Source of the DNA: Schistosoma haematobium
Taxonomy: Eukaryota; Platyhelminthes; Trematoda; Strigeidida; Schistosomatidae
Length of the DNA: 64,000 nt
Reading direction: 5' to 3'
Assembly (NCBI RefSeq): GCF_000699445.3
Contig: NC_067195.1
Span: 67,266,591 to 67,330,590 of the forward strand
The position numbers were made by a program, and so were the translations under genes. Within the stretch, counting starts at the first letter, position 1. Every line of letters starts with the position of its first letter. Positions 25,101-36,605 of the stretch are shown here, piece after piece. The notes below the pieces were generated by a model, which ran no database searches, was not told where the DNA came from, and was given only the letters and a program-made list of their open reading frames with translations.

Positions 25101-28100
25101 ACATGAGAAATTAACGATAAAAATTATATACGTTAAAAATCACCTCAACTACTGTGTTTACAACTTCTTCCTCTTCCTCTGCTTCTTCTCCGAAAGACAG
25201 AAGAGAAAAATTCCTACAGAATAAACGATTAATAAAATTACCAATGGTATAATACAGGGAATTTTGTTAGTAAATAGTATTACGTAGAAATACCAGTAAG
25301 ATAAGTATTATAAAATGATTAATATATTCAAAATAAAACGTAAAGTTAGGATAATAGTGACGAATATATTTCACTTGTTAAAATTCAATTGTCAGATTTT
25401 GCTTATTAATGACTAATTTTGAGAGGTAATTCCTGAAGTTATAATGAGAAACCGCGACCAGTGCAGTTCAGCTAGTCTGGGTGCGAAGTAGTTATTGACC
25501 AATGCAATAGGAAGACGGTTGTGTAACATCGAGGACAGACTGAAATAAGATATGTAGACCATCAAACGCTAGTTTAGTAGTCTGAAAGTCGTGAGGCCTG
25601 AAGGTTCTACATCCAAAACACGGCATAGTAGTGGATCGGCAACTCAGGTAGCAACAAAACATGATGCTAGTAGGTGCCACAACCCAGTTTGTTTCTTAGT
25701 TTCAGTCGATCACAACGTCGAACCTGTTACCTATGTACATCGGTTCAAGTTGCCACATCCCGTTAGATACGATAATATATAAAATATAAATTAGTGAAAT
25801 AAAACATGAAAAAATTTATGAGGGATTCAGAAGCTCAGGATTCAGGAGAAGATAGAGAATGGATGCACCTGAGCCGTTGCAAACGATTTCGAGCCATGTC
25901 ATTCCAAGTCTCTAACCATTGGTTATAATAGCCACACGGACACTAACCAGGTAGTCCGTACCTATTAACATGCTGAAGTTCAGTTGTCAGTGACTTCATG
26001 GACTGATAACATGTATTGATGTGACTGCCCCTAGCTTTCTCCCAGCCTGCTTCTGCACCAGAAAATTTACTGCCTTACTAATCAATTTACTATCTTTACC
26101 TAGTACTCTATTCCTAATCCATGGCACTACTTACTCCGTGGTCCCAGAATACACGAGCAGTGCTTTGTAGACAATTATGATCAAACACCAGTAACCTACA
26201 GATATCGTCCTACACTGCAAGTAACGCAAGTTGACGAAAGAAAAGCTAGCCTTCTGAATCCGTTCCGAGATTTCTCCAGACACCAGACTATCAGTACTGA
26301 TGAGACTTCCGCGACAAGCGAAGCGGTCAGTGTGTTCAACTACTTCACTCCCTAACAATAATTAGGGCGATGACGCAGGCCAATCTTGAAGTTACATTTT
26401 ACATTTGGAGAGAGAGAGAGCCGCATCCCAAACATGCTTGCATTGTTGATCAAGGTGGTCAGAAGACTGTGCGCTTTGTCAACGTCTTCACCAAACAGAA
26501 CCATATCATCTGCGTATTCTAAGTCAACAATTGAACCTCCTGGTAGAAGATCGACCCTCGAAAAGTTGGACAATGAAAGTGTTATCTGTAAAAGCATGTA
26601 TATAACAAAGTTAAATAAAAGTGGAGAAAGGGGACAACCCTGACGAACATCACTTAAAGTAACCAATTCCGACGACGGTTAGCCACAAGCTTAGACCCGA
26701 CCAAAAGTGTTCGAGAAGAGAGCCTGTCCAAGGTTAATGTAACTATTTGGTACGTCTTTAAATGAGACAACGCCACAGAACCTCACAATCAACAAATTCG
26801 AACGCTGTAATAAGGTCAAGCAATACAATAATAGTAAGGTGTCAAAAAGTATATCTATGTACCAGAATCTGATGAAGGGTGAATATTTGGTCTATACATC
26901 TATGTCCAAATCTGAAACCAGCCAATTTTTCTCTGGTTTACTCTCCACAAGGTCTAGTTAGATATCGAAGTATTATTGAAGCTAATTCTTTAGACACTAT
27001 ATTAGCTAAATCGATTCCTCTGTGATTGTTAAAAGAGGATTTTTGTCCTTTCTTATAAACTGGGACGATCAGAGATCGGAATCAGTCAGATGGGATTACG
27101 TTCAGTTCCCAGATTTTAGCTAAGATCTCAGTTAATCTAACTGCTAAAATTTGACCACTATCCTTAAAAATCTCAGGGCTTGGTTCGTTAGGTCCTGATG
27201 CTTCCCCTCACTTTAGTTTAATTATAGACTTCTCAACCTCACTAAGAGTTGGAGGACTTACATCAGTTTGCCATTCAGATAGTGGGTAACTGAAGTGAGG
27301 TTGAAGACCAGTTGAACTTTTCCCTAAAGTTTTCTGCCCATCGGTCCAATCTTCTGGTTTGAGAGTGAGTAACAGTCCCCCCTTTTTCCGAGATAGTTTG
27401 ACTAACAGCCACATTTTTAATACCCGCCTCCTTGATAAGTCTGAACAGCTCTCTGCAGTTACCTATCACTGCTGCGTTTCCAATCCTTTCTGCATTCGCT
27501 ACCACCGCTCATGATCATCATTACGTAAGATTATGATCAGCCTACGTTTAATCTGCCTCAGCTCCTCATTGTGTTCAGACTGGGACGGAATTAGTTTTCG
27601 AACATCTATCAGTTCTACAAAGACACTAAAATCAGCTGATTTTTCCAAACCTTTTGATTACTAATAGATACTACTGCTGATTCCCCAGCTTTTTGGATGT
27701 CATACTAAGCTACCTCGGGGTGGATATCACTTTCACTGTTGACCAACTCCTCTAGTTGTTCCTGAAATATATTCTTAGCTTATCTATCATTAAGTTAAAC
27801 TCCGAGGGGTTTTCTTGTTGGAGCTTTTATTCATCTAGAAAGACGTGGATAAATACTTGCTCAAAAGAGGGCATGATCCAGGTCTAATGTGCTCCAAAAT
27901 GAGTGACAGTCTTCTATCGAGTCGCTCCAACGATGGCTAGTAGTAACGTGGTCTATTTGACTTCATCGATGAGTCGATTGTGGAAGTTTCCATGTCAGAT
28001 GATGTTTCTCCTCATGTTTAAAGTTGGTGTTTGCCAGAAATAAACGGTTATCTGAGCACAGTTGCAACAGACGGCTGCCATTATCTGTTCGCTGAGCTGT

Positions 28101-31100
28101 AACACTGTAAAATCCGCCTAAGTGGTTTAGTTTACCGACTTGAGCAATAAAGTCACCTGAAACGTATCAAACCAGAGAGTTTAGCTTTTTGAAAGAGGTT
28201 TGATAGCTTCCCATAAAATTCATCTTTAACTTCATCTGACCTCCAATCAGTGGGAACGTACGCAGAGACAATGAAAAGGCGACGGCATGTGTCCTTAACT
28301 CTCCGAGTTCTTACTGTCCCGTTTGGTTGAATGGTGCTGTTGAACTCCGCCCTCGGGCCTTAAGTTGGTGCTTTTAGTCTTACCGTTCTCCAACCAACCT
28401 GCCTGGCATGGAAGGACCTAAAGGAACAAGTGTTCCAGCCAATATGGCTCGTTGAGTCATCACAGTAGGCAAACCCGACCACCAAATCAGGGTAGCAGCT
28501 ACGGTTGGGTACTTGCATGGCATACGAAATGAATACAGTCGATATGATACTGGTCCACAGCTTTGTAACGCACAACTCAGTTTTAAAGAATGCGACAGTT
28601 TCTCATCGGTAGAAATACTTAGATATCTATTGTTCCATTGTTTGGGAAAAAACCTATCTCACAGTAAAGCTATGAATAAATTTTTCAAGCAAAATGCTTC
28701 AAATATGCTTGAATGATAAACTGCCGCATCTACTCCATTCAGTGGGGATCTGAAAATTCACCTACAAAGTAACATACATTGACGCAATCTAGTGTTCGTT
28801 TTTAGTTGCATTTCTTAAAAAAACAGAATTTTAGCTCGACAGCTCAATTTTAGATCATTTTACTGTTTTGGTCACTTGGCGAATTAAGCTTCTTTAAACT
28901 ATAGAAATCAGGAAAACACGTTCAAAACACCTGAATTTTCATTTAAAAAGTAATTTGACTCCCTAACCTGCAATAAGCAAAAGTGAAAGCCTCAAGCAAT
29001 TTCGGATTTCCTTTTACCCCCACTATATTATCCTCGTTTTTTTCACTTCACAGTTTCATTTTGTGTTTGTATACATCTATTTATCCTTGTTACATCGTTT
29101 AACTTAATAAATTAACACTGATTAACATATTAGCTGTCAGTCTTTTAAAATACTTACTGAAACTATGTCACGTATAAGACAATCATGGCCAGTTATCAAA
29201 CACCAGTTAAGAATAGGTTACGATTTCATGTAAACGACTGTAATAATATAACTGAAACAAACACTTCTTCCTCCAAATCTTTTACAACTAGTTATGATAA
29301 CAAGATATATACGTTTTCGAAAATTAAGTCTATTTTACAGAGATAGGTTGACTTACTTTGTAGCTTTTGCAGTGACCTTAACTTCCTCTTCGGGACCTGA
29401 TTTAACTACCTTCTTTGGCCGATGCCTCGGTTCAATATCGTCATATGGGTTGAGTATAACCTATCAACAAATCAAGTTAGGTAAACAGTTTTAAACTTTC
29501 TGAGATACGTGAATATAGTTGTAAATAAAGAAAAATACCCACATAACCTTGTTTATCTGGTAATGAGTCACAGCTTATGTACGTGAATTGCAATTGTAAG
29601 CGCTACCTAAATTAAAGCTTGTCAAGGTTTGTGGCTAAAAGATAAACAGAAACAAATGATTCACCGAGGAAAAATAAACGCGAAGTACTGGGTTATGAAC
29701 CTATAGAATTTTGAAATGACCATCTAGACCAAATCGAGGTACGGTTTTAGCTCACGGCCTTATGCTCAAAACCTGGAGTCTACACGATGCGACCCATAAA
29801 AATTTTAGAGGAAAAAAGATTTAAATTATGAGAAAACACTTCAACACCACTGGATTACAACCAGCTATACAAACCAAAGATACAATAATACACGAAAAGA
29901 AAACGATGTCGAAAATAGATTTAACAAGTAACTGGTTATCGGAATGCAAACAAAATGGGAGAGCAGTTGAGCATTTACTGAACAAGTATATTGCTATAAC
30001 AGAAAATAATTAATGGTTTCTAAACTTAACTTCTACAACCTTAACTGACACAGCCATTAGGAAGACTGAATTAAATCCCTAGAATTTAGTCCACATCTTA
30101 TGACCGTAATACTTACTAATTATTACAGCTTAAACCTAATACCATTTGTCGTACACTAACAACCGAACGACTCAAATCATTTACATCATTCACTTTCATA
30201 TGTATGTGAGCACAATATTTAGTGTTCATTAGACAATAGTGCCTAGCAAGTTTCTAATATACATAAAACAACGTATAAAGTAAATCTCTAAACCAACATC
30301 ACCCAGGACTGAAACTTACATAGTGTACTTCCTTACACCTGTAGCTCTTCTAGAGTTACTGCCGGTCACAAGCCCGGGTAAAAGAGGAGGGTTGAGCGTG
30401 GGGTTAGCGACCCCATCCTGTAGAAAACTAACTCACTGAAAATAATTCGGTTTCTTTTATTAGTCTGAAAAGGTGTATTGTGTTACCTACAGCATCTGCC
30501 ATTTCCACCTCTTTCGCTTTCGTTGCCCACCACTGCTCACGGTCGTCCCTCAAACTTTGGGTTAGCCTAGATCTGATTTATTTACGCTCTTCATCGCGTT
30601 CAGTGTCTGATGGGATGAGTTTACGAGAATTTAACCAAAAGTATATATATATATATATATATATGTGATGGCTTACATAAGTGCTAACAATCCGATGAAG
30701 CCTCAACGGTCGTTCGTTTCGGCCTACATCTCCTTCACCGAGCCGCAGCATATTGAACAGAGTTTCACCAGCCACACGACCAAACAATGTGTGTTTTCCT
30801 GTAAGTTCTGTAGCCGACCCTAGAGTGAAGAAAACTGACTCCCGTTCATGTTTTCTTCAAGGCATGCCATCCCAACAAGGCCACGACGATTGAAGGATAG
30901 TCTTGAATGAATTTCCGTCTGAACGATATAAGAGCAAGAGATTTAAGACATGAGGACTCTACTAGTTAAACTCAATAAATTGTTAAATAAGTTTATAACC
31001 AAAAGGGACTGTAAGTTGGTTACTAACATAGTGAAATGGAATGTTACTTCAAAGAAATCATCTTTAAAAAATTAACAGTCAAATAAATGTGGTTAGTTGT

Positions 31101-31766
31101 CTGTCTAAAGGTCAATTTAAGTAATAACACAAAAAGCCTACTTTGATGGCCTAGCTCAATTTGTAGTTACATGTTAGTTTAACAACCTTCATTCAAGTAA
31201 TTTTATATCGTCATCATTAACACTACAACTTAGTATTACAACTAATATTACGTTGCCACAATTATTTACTGTTCATATTTACTTTGAGAATTTAACTCTT
31301 TGAAGAATATATATAAAATACTATTCTGTGACCTTTTTGATTATAAATTTGTCAAGAGGGGATTTTGCTGGATTTTGTGTCTTTTAATGGTGGAATCGAA
31401 CAAACATAATGATCTGGTAGTCCTGTCATAAGAGAAAACGAACTAAAAGCTAGGGCAAAAACCACGACAAAATCGGAAGATACATAAAGAATAAGTAAAA
31501 TACTTTTGACCAACCTTAAAGGGTTGTCCGTATATACTTTCTCCACCTTCTCCAGTACCTGTCGGATCTCCACCCTGAACGATGAAACCACGAACAAGCC
31601 GATGGAATGATGTGTCATTATAGTAGCCCTCCATACACAGCTGGACAAAATTTCTGCATGCTTTAGGGGCTTCTTTGGACCATAACTCAATTTCTATTTC
31701 CCCAACTGTGGTCTTTAGAATAACTTTACCATGAGTTGCTGGTTCGGTAACGTAGATGTTACTCAT
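19125..31766 (-). CDS. CWC27: CWC27, spliceosome-associated cyclophilin-like protein (eight exons)
   Basis: Exons on the minus strand: 31515-31766, 30677-30919, 29357-29460, 25144-25213, 24818-25014, 23127-23409, 21054-21175 and 19125-19296. Borders are AG/GT and phases join to 480 codons plus the stop; the human protein is of similar size (about 470 aa). The N-terminus ([15 protein letters not shown], then [31 protein letters not shown] and NGSQFFFTLG) is the CWC27-type cyclophilin domain. The active-site Arg is kept (FHRLV). The Trp position of active cyclophilins reads Glu (ATELTGKH), as in human CWC27, whose domain is regarded as lacking isomerase activity. Next come [24 protein letters not shown], a long charged coiled coil (exons 5-6) and the C-terminal DLYDPRNP block. 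CWC27 acts in activated spliceosomes in the nucleus. An AG two bases before the ATG suggests a 5' UTR intron or spliced-leader acceptor. Exons 1-2 lie inside an inverted duplication. Confidence 0.93.
20024..20997 (+). mobile_element. 5'-truncated RTE-type element in a CWC27 intron
   Basis: It matches 58500-59545 of the RTE copy further right, from the RT region to the 3' end and its gtaa tail. An 11-bp duplication, atgtaccactt, borders it (20013-20023 and 20998-21008). It has an internal deletion after GVRQGCLLS and scattered stops. It keeps FTDD at the RT catalytic site and the unshifted reading after VFI, which makes it a useful comparison for the lesions at 58771 and 59180. It lies between CWC27 exons 7 and 8, opposite in strand to the gene. 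Confidence 0.85.
21905..22803 (+). mobile_element. Internal RT fragment of an APE-type LINE
   Basis: Translation gives [74 protein letters not shown] and the intact catalytic [11 protein letters not shown] frame break near 22235 and another near 22670 disable it. It is related to, but distinct from, the LINE at 61228. Both ends are missing, and it lies in the intron between CWC27 exons 6 and 7. Confidence 0.75.
24040..24230 (+). mobile_element. LINE 3' fragment
   Basis: It matches the end of the coding part of the large LINE ([20 protein letters not shown], then the sequence up to ccatgttggtagatgc), with a one-base shift. It lies in the intron between CWC27 exons 5 and 6. Confidence 0.65.
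25860..28510 (-). mobile_element. Decayed APE-type LINE, long minus-strand copy
   Basis: On the minus strand, pieces of endonuclease ([20 protein letters not shown] near 28250), linker, RT ([20 protein letters not shown] near 26630 and [19 protein letters not shown] near 26510) and C-terminus follow in the order seen in the LINE at 61228-64000. Frameshifts and stops are frequent. It occupies most of the 4.1-kb intron between CWC27 exons 3 and 4, on the same strand as the gene. The 25400-25850 stretch before it is unclassified. Confidence 0.75.
30337..30640. mobile_element. RTE 5' UTR scrap (plus) joined to a LINE scrap (minus)
   Basis: Positions 30337-30440 match the RTE 5' UTR at 56345-56440 on the plus strand. 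Positions 30445-30640 match, on the minus strand, 62180-62360 of the LINE (region LVPSGSE, then [11 protein letters not shown]). A (TA)n tract at 30642-30664 follows, only 12 bp from the CWC27 exon 2 donor. Confidence 0.7.
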
Positions 31767-32136
31767 AACTGAAAAGTAAAAGACGTTACATGAATATGTG
31801 CAGGCTTTATTATTATGCTGATTATACTTTGGAACCACTGCCGAAAATATCACACTTCAATGCAATACTTGCCAGATTAACTTATAAGTTGTTGTTTTCA
31901 TAAACGGTACACCACATAGATCATGCATAAAACTGGTAATGGATGTCAAATAATTTCGTAAAGCGATTCGAAAAAACATTGGACCAAAATTCATTGTGTA
32001 TACAAAAGTATTCGCATAAAATAAAATGACTGAAATAATGAACAAGGATTAGCACGTGTATTCAATGCCGAAAAACATGACGGTGTTATATTTCCAAAAG
32101 AATGCCTGTCCCATACCGAACAGTGTTGATTCCAAT

Positions 32137-32387
32137 AAGTAATGAGACTGTAGTTTACGAACGACCTTGTAGCAATGCTGAAATGACCTTGGGAATATCC
32201 ACCTACTAACAAGGACTAAACGAGGGTTATTAAGCAATGTAAGGAATTATAATTGTGATCTAGAGTTGCTGACTAGGGTTGAAAACTATATTTAGTGTTT
32301 TAATCACGAACTGACATCAGCCATAATGTCGAAATAGTATTTAGCCAAATGTGTGGATGGATTTCGCGCTAAAATCCAAGACCCCTA
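32137..32387 (-). repeat. Truncated copy of the TIR-type dispersed repeat
   Basis: Diverged copy of the 3' part of the 845-1120 element, keeping the terminus near 32140 (tgagactgtagtttacgaac). It lies upstream of the CWC27 start and is mirrored at 40580-40830. Confidence 0.5.
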
Positions 32388-32391
32388 GCAA

Positions 32392-32824
32392 TCAAGGGGT
32401 TCTGTCCACCGCAGTCAGCATGTTGGTTATACAATAATGGTCCCCTCTGAAACCGTGCTGTTTGGGTGAAAAGAAGCTTAAGGATAATAAATAGTCATGC
32501 ATACCGTCGCATATCAGGGACTCCATAATTTTTAAAGGTATAGAGAGAAGAGCCACCGGTCGATAACTCGAAGATTTGCTTAGTCGACCTCCTTTGAAAA
32601 TTGGTGTGATGTGAGCCTGCTTCCAATTTTCTGATGATGTACCTCGGTTTAGTGAATGTGAGATCACGCCAAACGGTGTTGTCAAAATGAAAGCTGCTTC
32701 CTCAGTATAGTAGAATGGACCATATCTGGGCCAGGAAAAGTTTCCTTGTTTAGGTGACGCAGTTTCCCGTACACCACGTCAGGACTCAAGTTCGCTTCTG
32801 AGCATCCTATTGAGTTGCAGATGG
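32392..32824 (-). pseudogene. CR1-like LINE reverse transcriptase fragment
   Basis: The minus-strand frame reads FPGPDMVHSTILREAA, then SENWKQAHITPIFKGGRLSK, YRPVALLSIPLKIMESLI and SFFSPKQHGFRG, the N-terminal fingers of a jockey/CR1-type RT. It stops before the catalytic domain. A one-base difference from the mirror copy at 40140-40573 breaks the frame near 32700. Confidence 0.7.
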
Positions 32825-33206
32825 AGCTTTCATCAAAATAGTTAGTGTGAGTCGGTTGTAATGTCCGAGAGTACTGTTTAGCTGCGTCACCGTTGTTGCT
32901 GGTTGGGCCATTAGGACTTAGCAGTTAGGAAACTCCGGTTATGGCTTGCCGAAGGAGACTGCGTGATGGAATAAGGTTTTGGATTCGAAACAAACTTGTC
33001 GATTAGCTTTGCCGACGCCTATCTTCTTTTATTTCTTTTGTGCATATGTTCCTTTTATGTTTGTATTGCCCGTATTACCTGAATTATCTCGGTTAAGGTT
33101 TAAAATTTTCGTAGATCTGCTTTGAGGTACTTTTCTTTGGTGGATTACGACACCAGTAATCACACTGTGTATATGGTCGTCTTTTAGCCCTTTTATTCCA
33201 TTAACA

Positions 33207-33782
33207 ATGGTCGGCAGTACTTATAAATATAGACGGCCAAATTTTTGTTTCTCCGTGGAGGAAGAAATGAAATGTAGTGAATGCAAAATGTGGGTTCATA
33301 AGACATGTATTCATTTAAGTCCCACCCCATACAAAAGATGCTCGAAGCTCAACTCGCATTGGTTTTGTACGTTTTATTGTTCGAATAAGACATTATTGAT
33401 CCGGAAGGCTCATAGCCTCCCGGCTCTGGCCTGCAATAAGATTGATTGTGCTTGCACTGTTAACACGAGTACTGACCGCAAACAATATGTCATTGTAGTA
33501 CCTGCTGTTGTGGGACATGCTAAACACCCATCTCTGAATCACGGGAAAGTAAAATCTCTTTCTAAACTACCAAAGAGTGAAATACTACTTGATGTAAATG
33601 GCCATGATTCTAAAGTAGAAATTAAAGACCCGGATAGAACGTCACCATTCCTAGTGGTCTCGATGTGGTTATCCAGAGTGACGGTAAATGGACGACCATG
33701 TGGAAACAAAGAAGCGAGTAAAAAAGCCACTCTGTATTCTTCTAGTGCTTTTGAGGTAACAGCTGTGAAAAGGAACGTGTAA
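33207..33782 (+). pseudogene. PHD-finger-like ORF1 fragment of a CR1-like LINE
   Basis: This 191-aa frame has a Cys/His zinc-binding pattern (CSECKMWVHKTC, then WFCTFYC) typical of the PHD-like finger in ORF1 of CR1-clade elements, followed by a low-complexity basic tail. It runs opposite to the RT fragment at 32392, so the two are probably not one copy. The mirror copy (39183-39757) carries a one-base deletion that cuts this frame after VNT. A stray cellular PHD gene is possible but unlikely in this setting. Confidence 0.5.
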
Positions 33783-33789
33783 GGTATTC

Positions 33790-34315
33790 GATGTCTAGCG
33801 GATTCAGTTGGGCTGGTCTGCCCATTAATTTTTCACAGTGGTCTGCACATATGTCCCCCTGTTCATGCATCTCAGCGATAGACATGCTTTCTTAGTTCTC
33901 GACTGATCGCTCTAGTTTACCATATTCCCCTGTTAGTTTCTTCATTGTACCAGACAGTTGTCTTACATTTCCTTCTCTTGCAGCTTTGAATGCTGTCACT
34001 GTTAGATCTTCTATGTGTTTCTGCTTGTCGGCTATAATGTGCCACTTCATTCTCTCGTTTGTTTCTGTGTGTTCGGCATGAATTTCTCTGTTCTTGTCCA
34101 ATTGTTGTTAATTGCTGTCTTCTCATCCTTCCTTTCTTAAACCCTGCCATAGTAATAAACGGAAATTCATTTTTATGATTGCGCTTTAGCTCTCCAGCAC
34201 ATCCTGGCAACTTGAAGTCAACGTTTCTTCAGTCACTTTTCGGTTGTTGCCCATGAAAATCTCCTTTTCTCTAAGTATATTTTGCAAGGTTTTTAAACTG
34301 TGCTGAGATGCATTG
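33790..34315 (-). mobile_element. RTE-type fragment (linker before the RT)
   Basis: The minus strand matches 57430-57900 of the RTE copy, the charged linker between endonuclease and RT (shared pattern LTVTAFKAAREGNVRQL). It is degenerate, with stops. The mirror copy is at 38650-39175. Confidence 0.7.
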
Positions 34316-34325
34316 TGAATTTATT

Positions 34326-34842
34326 ATGTTGTGGTGGTCGGAATTCAATATAATCCTTAAACTTCGTATACAGTTCGTCTTGATAACCGTTCTATATAAC
34401 GCCCCAACGGTATATTATTCGGAAGGTGAATACGAAGCGTTGATTACGTTTATTACGAGACCACACACATATATCCAAATGTACAGATGCGTTAAACGAG
34501 CATAGAAGAGTTGTGCCGAAAGGCAAGCAAGCGATCGAGCGAGTGAGCAAATATGAGTAAGCGAGTACAATCAAGCGAGCGCAAGCGAGAGCGAGAGCCA
34601 GAGCAAGAGCGAGACGAGAGTGTGTGTTGAATATGAATAACATGGACATATATATACCTAGTGAAACGAATGAGTCATGGAATCAAATAAGTGGTTAGTA
34701 GTAAGACTAGCAGAGTGAATAAATGCGTAGGCAGTAAGCAATATTCAAGCATACGTATTTCATGCAAGCACAAAATAATAGGGGTACAATAAATTGTTAT
34801 AGTGCGGATGACTTTGTCCGCTAAATAAGTTATCAAAAGGGC
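34326..34842 (-). mobile_element. LTR-like segment, cut at the inner arm boundary
   Basis: Mirror of 38123-38639. It holds a low-complexity tract alternating gcgag and caagc and a hexamer AATAAA near the end. An 85-codon frame here (ALALALACARL) is a by-product of that tract. The segment lacks the first 55 bases seen at 38068-38122, because the duplication ends inside it. Confidence 0.5.
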
Positions 34843-34849
34843 ACGATAC

Positions 34850-35055
34850 CGTTTTAGTATTACAGCTTATGTCAGTTCGTGATGAAAACTCTAAATCTAG
34901 TTCCTCACCCTAAACGTTAACCGCAAATCCTAATTCTGATCCCTCAAGCAGGTTCATAATCTACATTTGGTCTTAGTTATTAGGTGGACACTCTGAAGGT
35001 CACTTTAGGGTCACTCAACGGTCGTCCACAAATTATGGTCTCATCATCACCAGTG
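34850..35055 (+). repeat. Truncated copy of the TIR-type dispersed repeat
   Basis: It shares tgtcagttcgtgat and the right terminus with the copies at 40580 and 845. It begins at the duplication junction (34843), so the junction joins an interrupted LTR-like segment to an interrupted repeat. Confidence 0.5.
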
Positions 35056-35059
35056 GGCG

Positions 35060-35714
35060 TTGTATAAATGACAACTTAGCACCTCGAGGATTTTGAAAAA
35101 AATTTGGACTTTGCTAGAGAGAAATAATAAACTATTTTTATCTTTGAATCTACATTTAGGCTTTGATACGGGTTTTCCTAGTTACTCGGAAATACAATTC
35201 TTATTGACCTCCTGAAGTAGGGGGGTAAAAGAAATCAGTAATGGAAGAAGTTGAGTAGTAGCAGCCAGAATAATCAATAAATAAGAGACCAAACCCATTC
35301 TCAAACCTAGGTCTGCGTCTTACACAGACACTAAAAACGATTTGCAATAGTTCAGGCATCAGGCTACCCCCCAAGTTCCAGAAAGTGTGACGGCCTTTAG
35401 TGGGATGGTATCTGATGGGGTATCTCAGTAACCGAATTTTCTTAGAGCCACTTCATATACTGAAGTTGGTATTAAAGATTATGTGGAAATGCTTTGAGTG
35501 GGTCCTGAAAAATCTATACGATTTTTGTCAGTAGGTGGACCACACAAGTCTTCGCCAAGTAGTTCATGAGTAAGGTTACGTCTTCATACCATGGGTTACC
35601 CACGAAGACGTCACTTCCCCTTCTCACTTTGAAGAATTGAGGTTAATTCTGAAAAGTTTCAACGAACGCGATGGAGTCGTTGTTATTTTTAATATCTAGT
35701 AATTTTAATCCATC
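35060..35714. other. Spacer stretch without a recognised gene
   Basis: Non-coding in all frames. No copy of this sequence was noticed elsewhere in the window. Confidence 0.4.
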
Positions 35715-36605
35715 CGAAGCCCTTCTAAGGTTATTTCAGGTCCCGAGCCCAGATTAAGGAAGAAGGTCGGGGATGAGGTCAGCAACCTCATCTTGCTAAA
35801 AAAACTCTGCTCAGAAAAAGTCGTAGAAATCAATTGAAGTCTATCCTCGATATTGAAGGATCTTCGTTTGGATGAATTATAACGCTTCAAGGTGAAGGCT
35901 GGGGTTCTTAGTAAGTCATAAGACCAATGTCCATTCTAACAACCAGAGCAACATTTAGTATAGACATACAGAATGTCCGGACAATGAGGTAGTCCGGAAG
36001 AACCAGTCAAATAACAAAAGTAAAGTGAGGATACTGCTTGACAGTGTTCTGAATCAGTGAAAACCGTTGGACTCAGGCTGTACAGCAAAGATTAGGTTCA
36101 GCAGAGATGCTATTGTTCTCCGTTTGTGAAGAAATTGCTTCCCGCGTGCAAAGAGTTGTTCTGATCCTGGCCAAACAAGCACGAAATGCAGTTATAGGAT
36201 GGGAATCTCATAATTCCAGAATCATTAAATCATCCTTCGAAATAGAGAAGGAGGGGACCACAATGAATGTTATCCAGTGTTTTGCACCCATCAATGATAG
36301 CAATAAAGACTATAACGATCAGTTTTATGACAGACTGCAATCGATCACCACGAAATGATCAGGGAAGGATGTCACTAACCCGAATAGAGACCTGAACGCC
36401 AGAGTTGAAATGGACAACACTGAGTATGAAGATACAATGGGATGAAATAGACTGAAAGAAAGGGATGAGAATGGTGAGAGATTTGCGATTTTATGTGCGT
36501 TGACCGAAATGGCTACAAATGGTACCATATTTCTCCACAGATGTGTACACTAAAGCTACATGAGTCTCACCGGACCACACTTCATAAAACTAGATTGGTC
36601 ACATT
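35715..36605 (+). mobile_element. RTE-type copy, 5' part (5' UTR and endonuclease)
   Basis: It matches 56350-57240 of the full-length RTE. Endonuclease pieces such as QARNAVIGWESHNSRIIKSS and MNVIQCFAPINDSNKDYNDQ are readable but interrupted. The copy resumes at 37912 after an insert and again at 38650 after an LTR-like segment. Confidence 0.75.

Larger units (their letters stand above)
30337..34842. repeat. Left arm of a large inverted duplication
   Basis: This 4.5-kb segment is repeated in reverse complement at 38123-42631. Paired positions sum to 72,964-72,968 throughout, so the arms are colinear and differ only by a few single-base indels at the places I compared. The arm contains CWC27 exons 1-2, LINE, RTE and CR1-like scraps, a TIR-type repeat and an LTR-like segment. 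The outer boundary lies at the start of an RTE 5' UTR fragment and the inner one inside the LTR-like segment. Confidence 0.95.

Noticed and set aside
31767..31853. Upstream in-frame start extending the CWC27 first exon
   Set aside because: Known CWC27 proteins begin MSNIY, and an AG acceptor lies two bases before that ATG, so the upstream codons are probably intron or leader.
34392..34649. 85-codon frame rich in Ala-Leu (also at 38316-38573)
   Set aside because: It comes from the ctcgct/gcgag low-complexity tract of the LTR-like segment and has no protein-like pattern.
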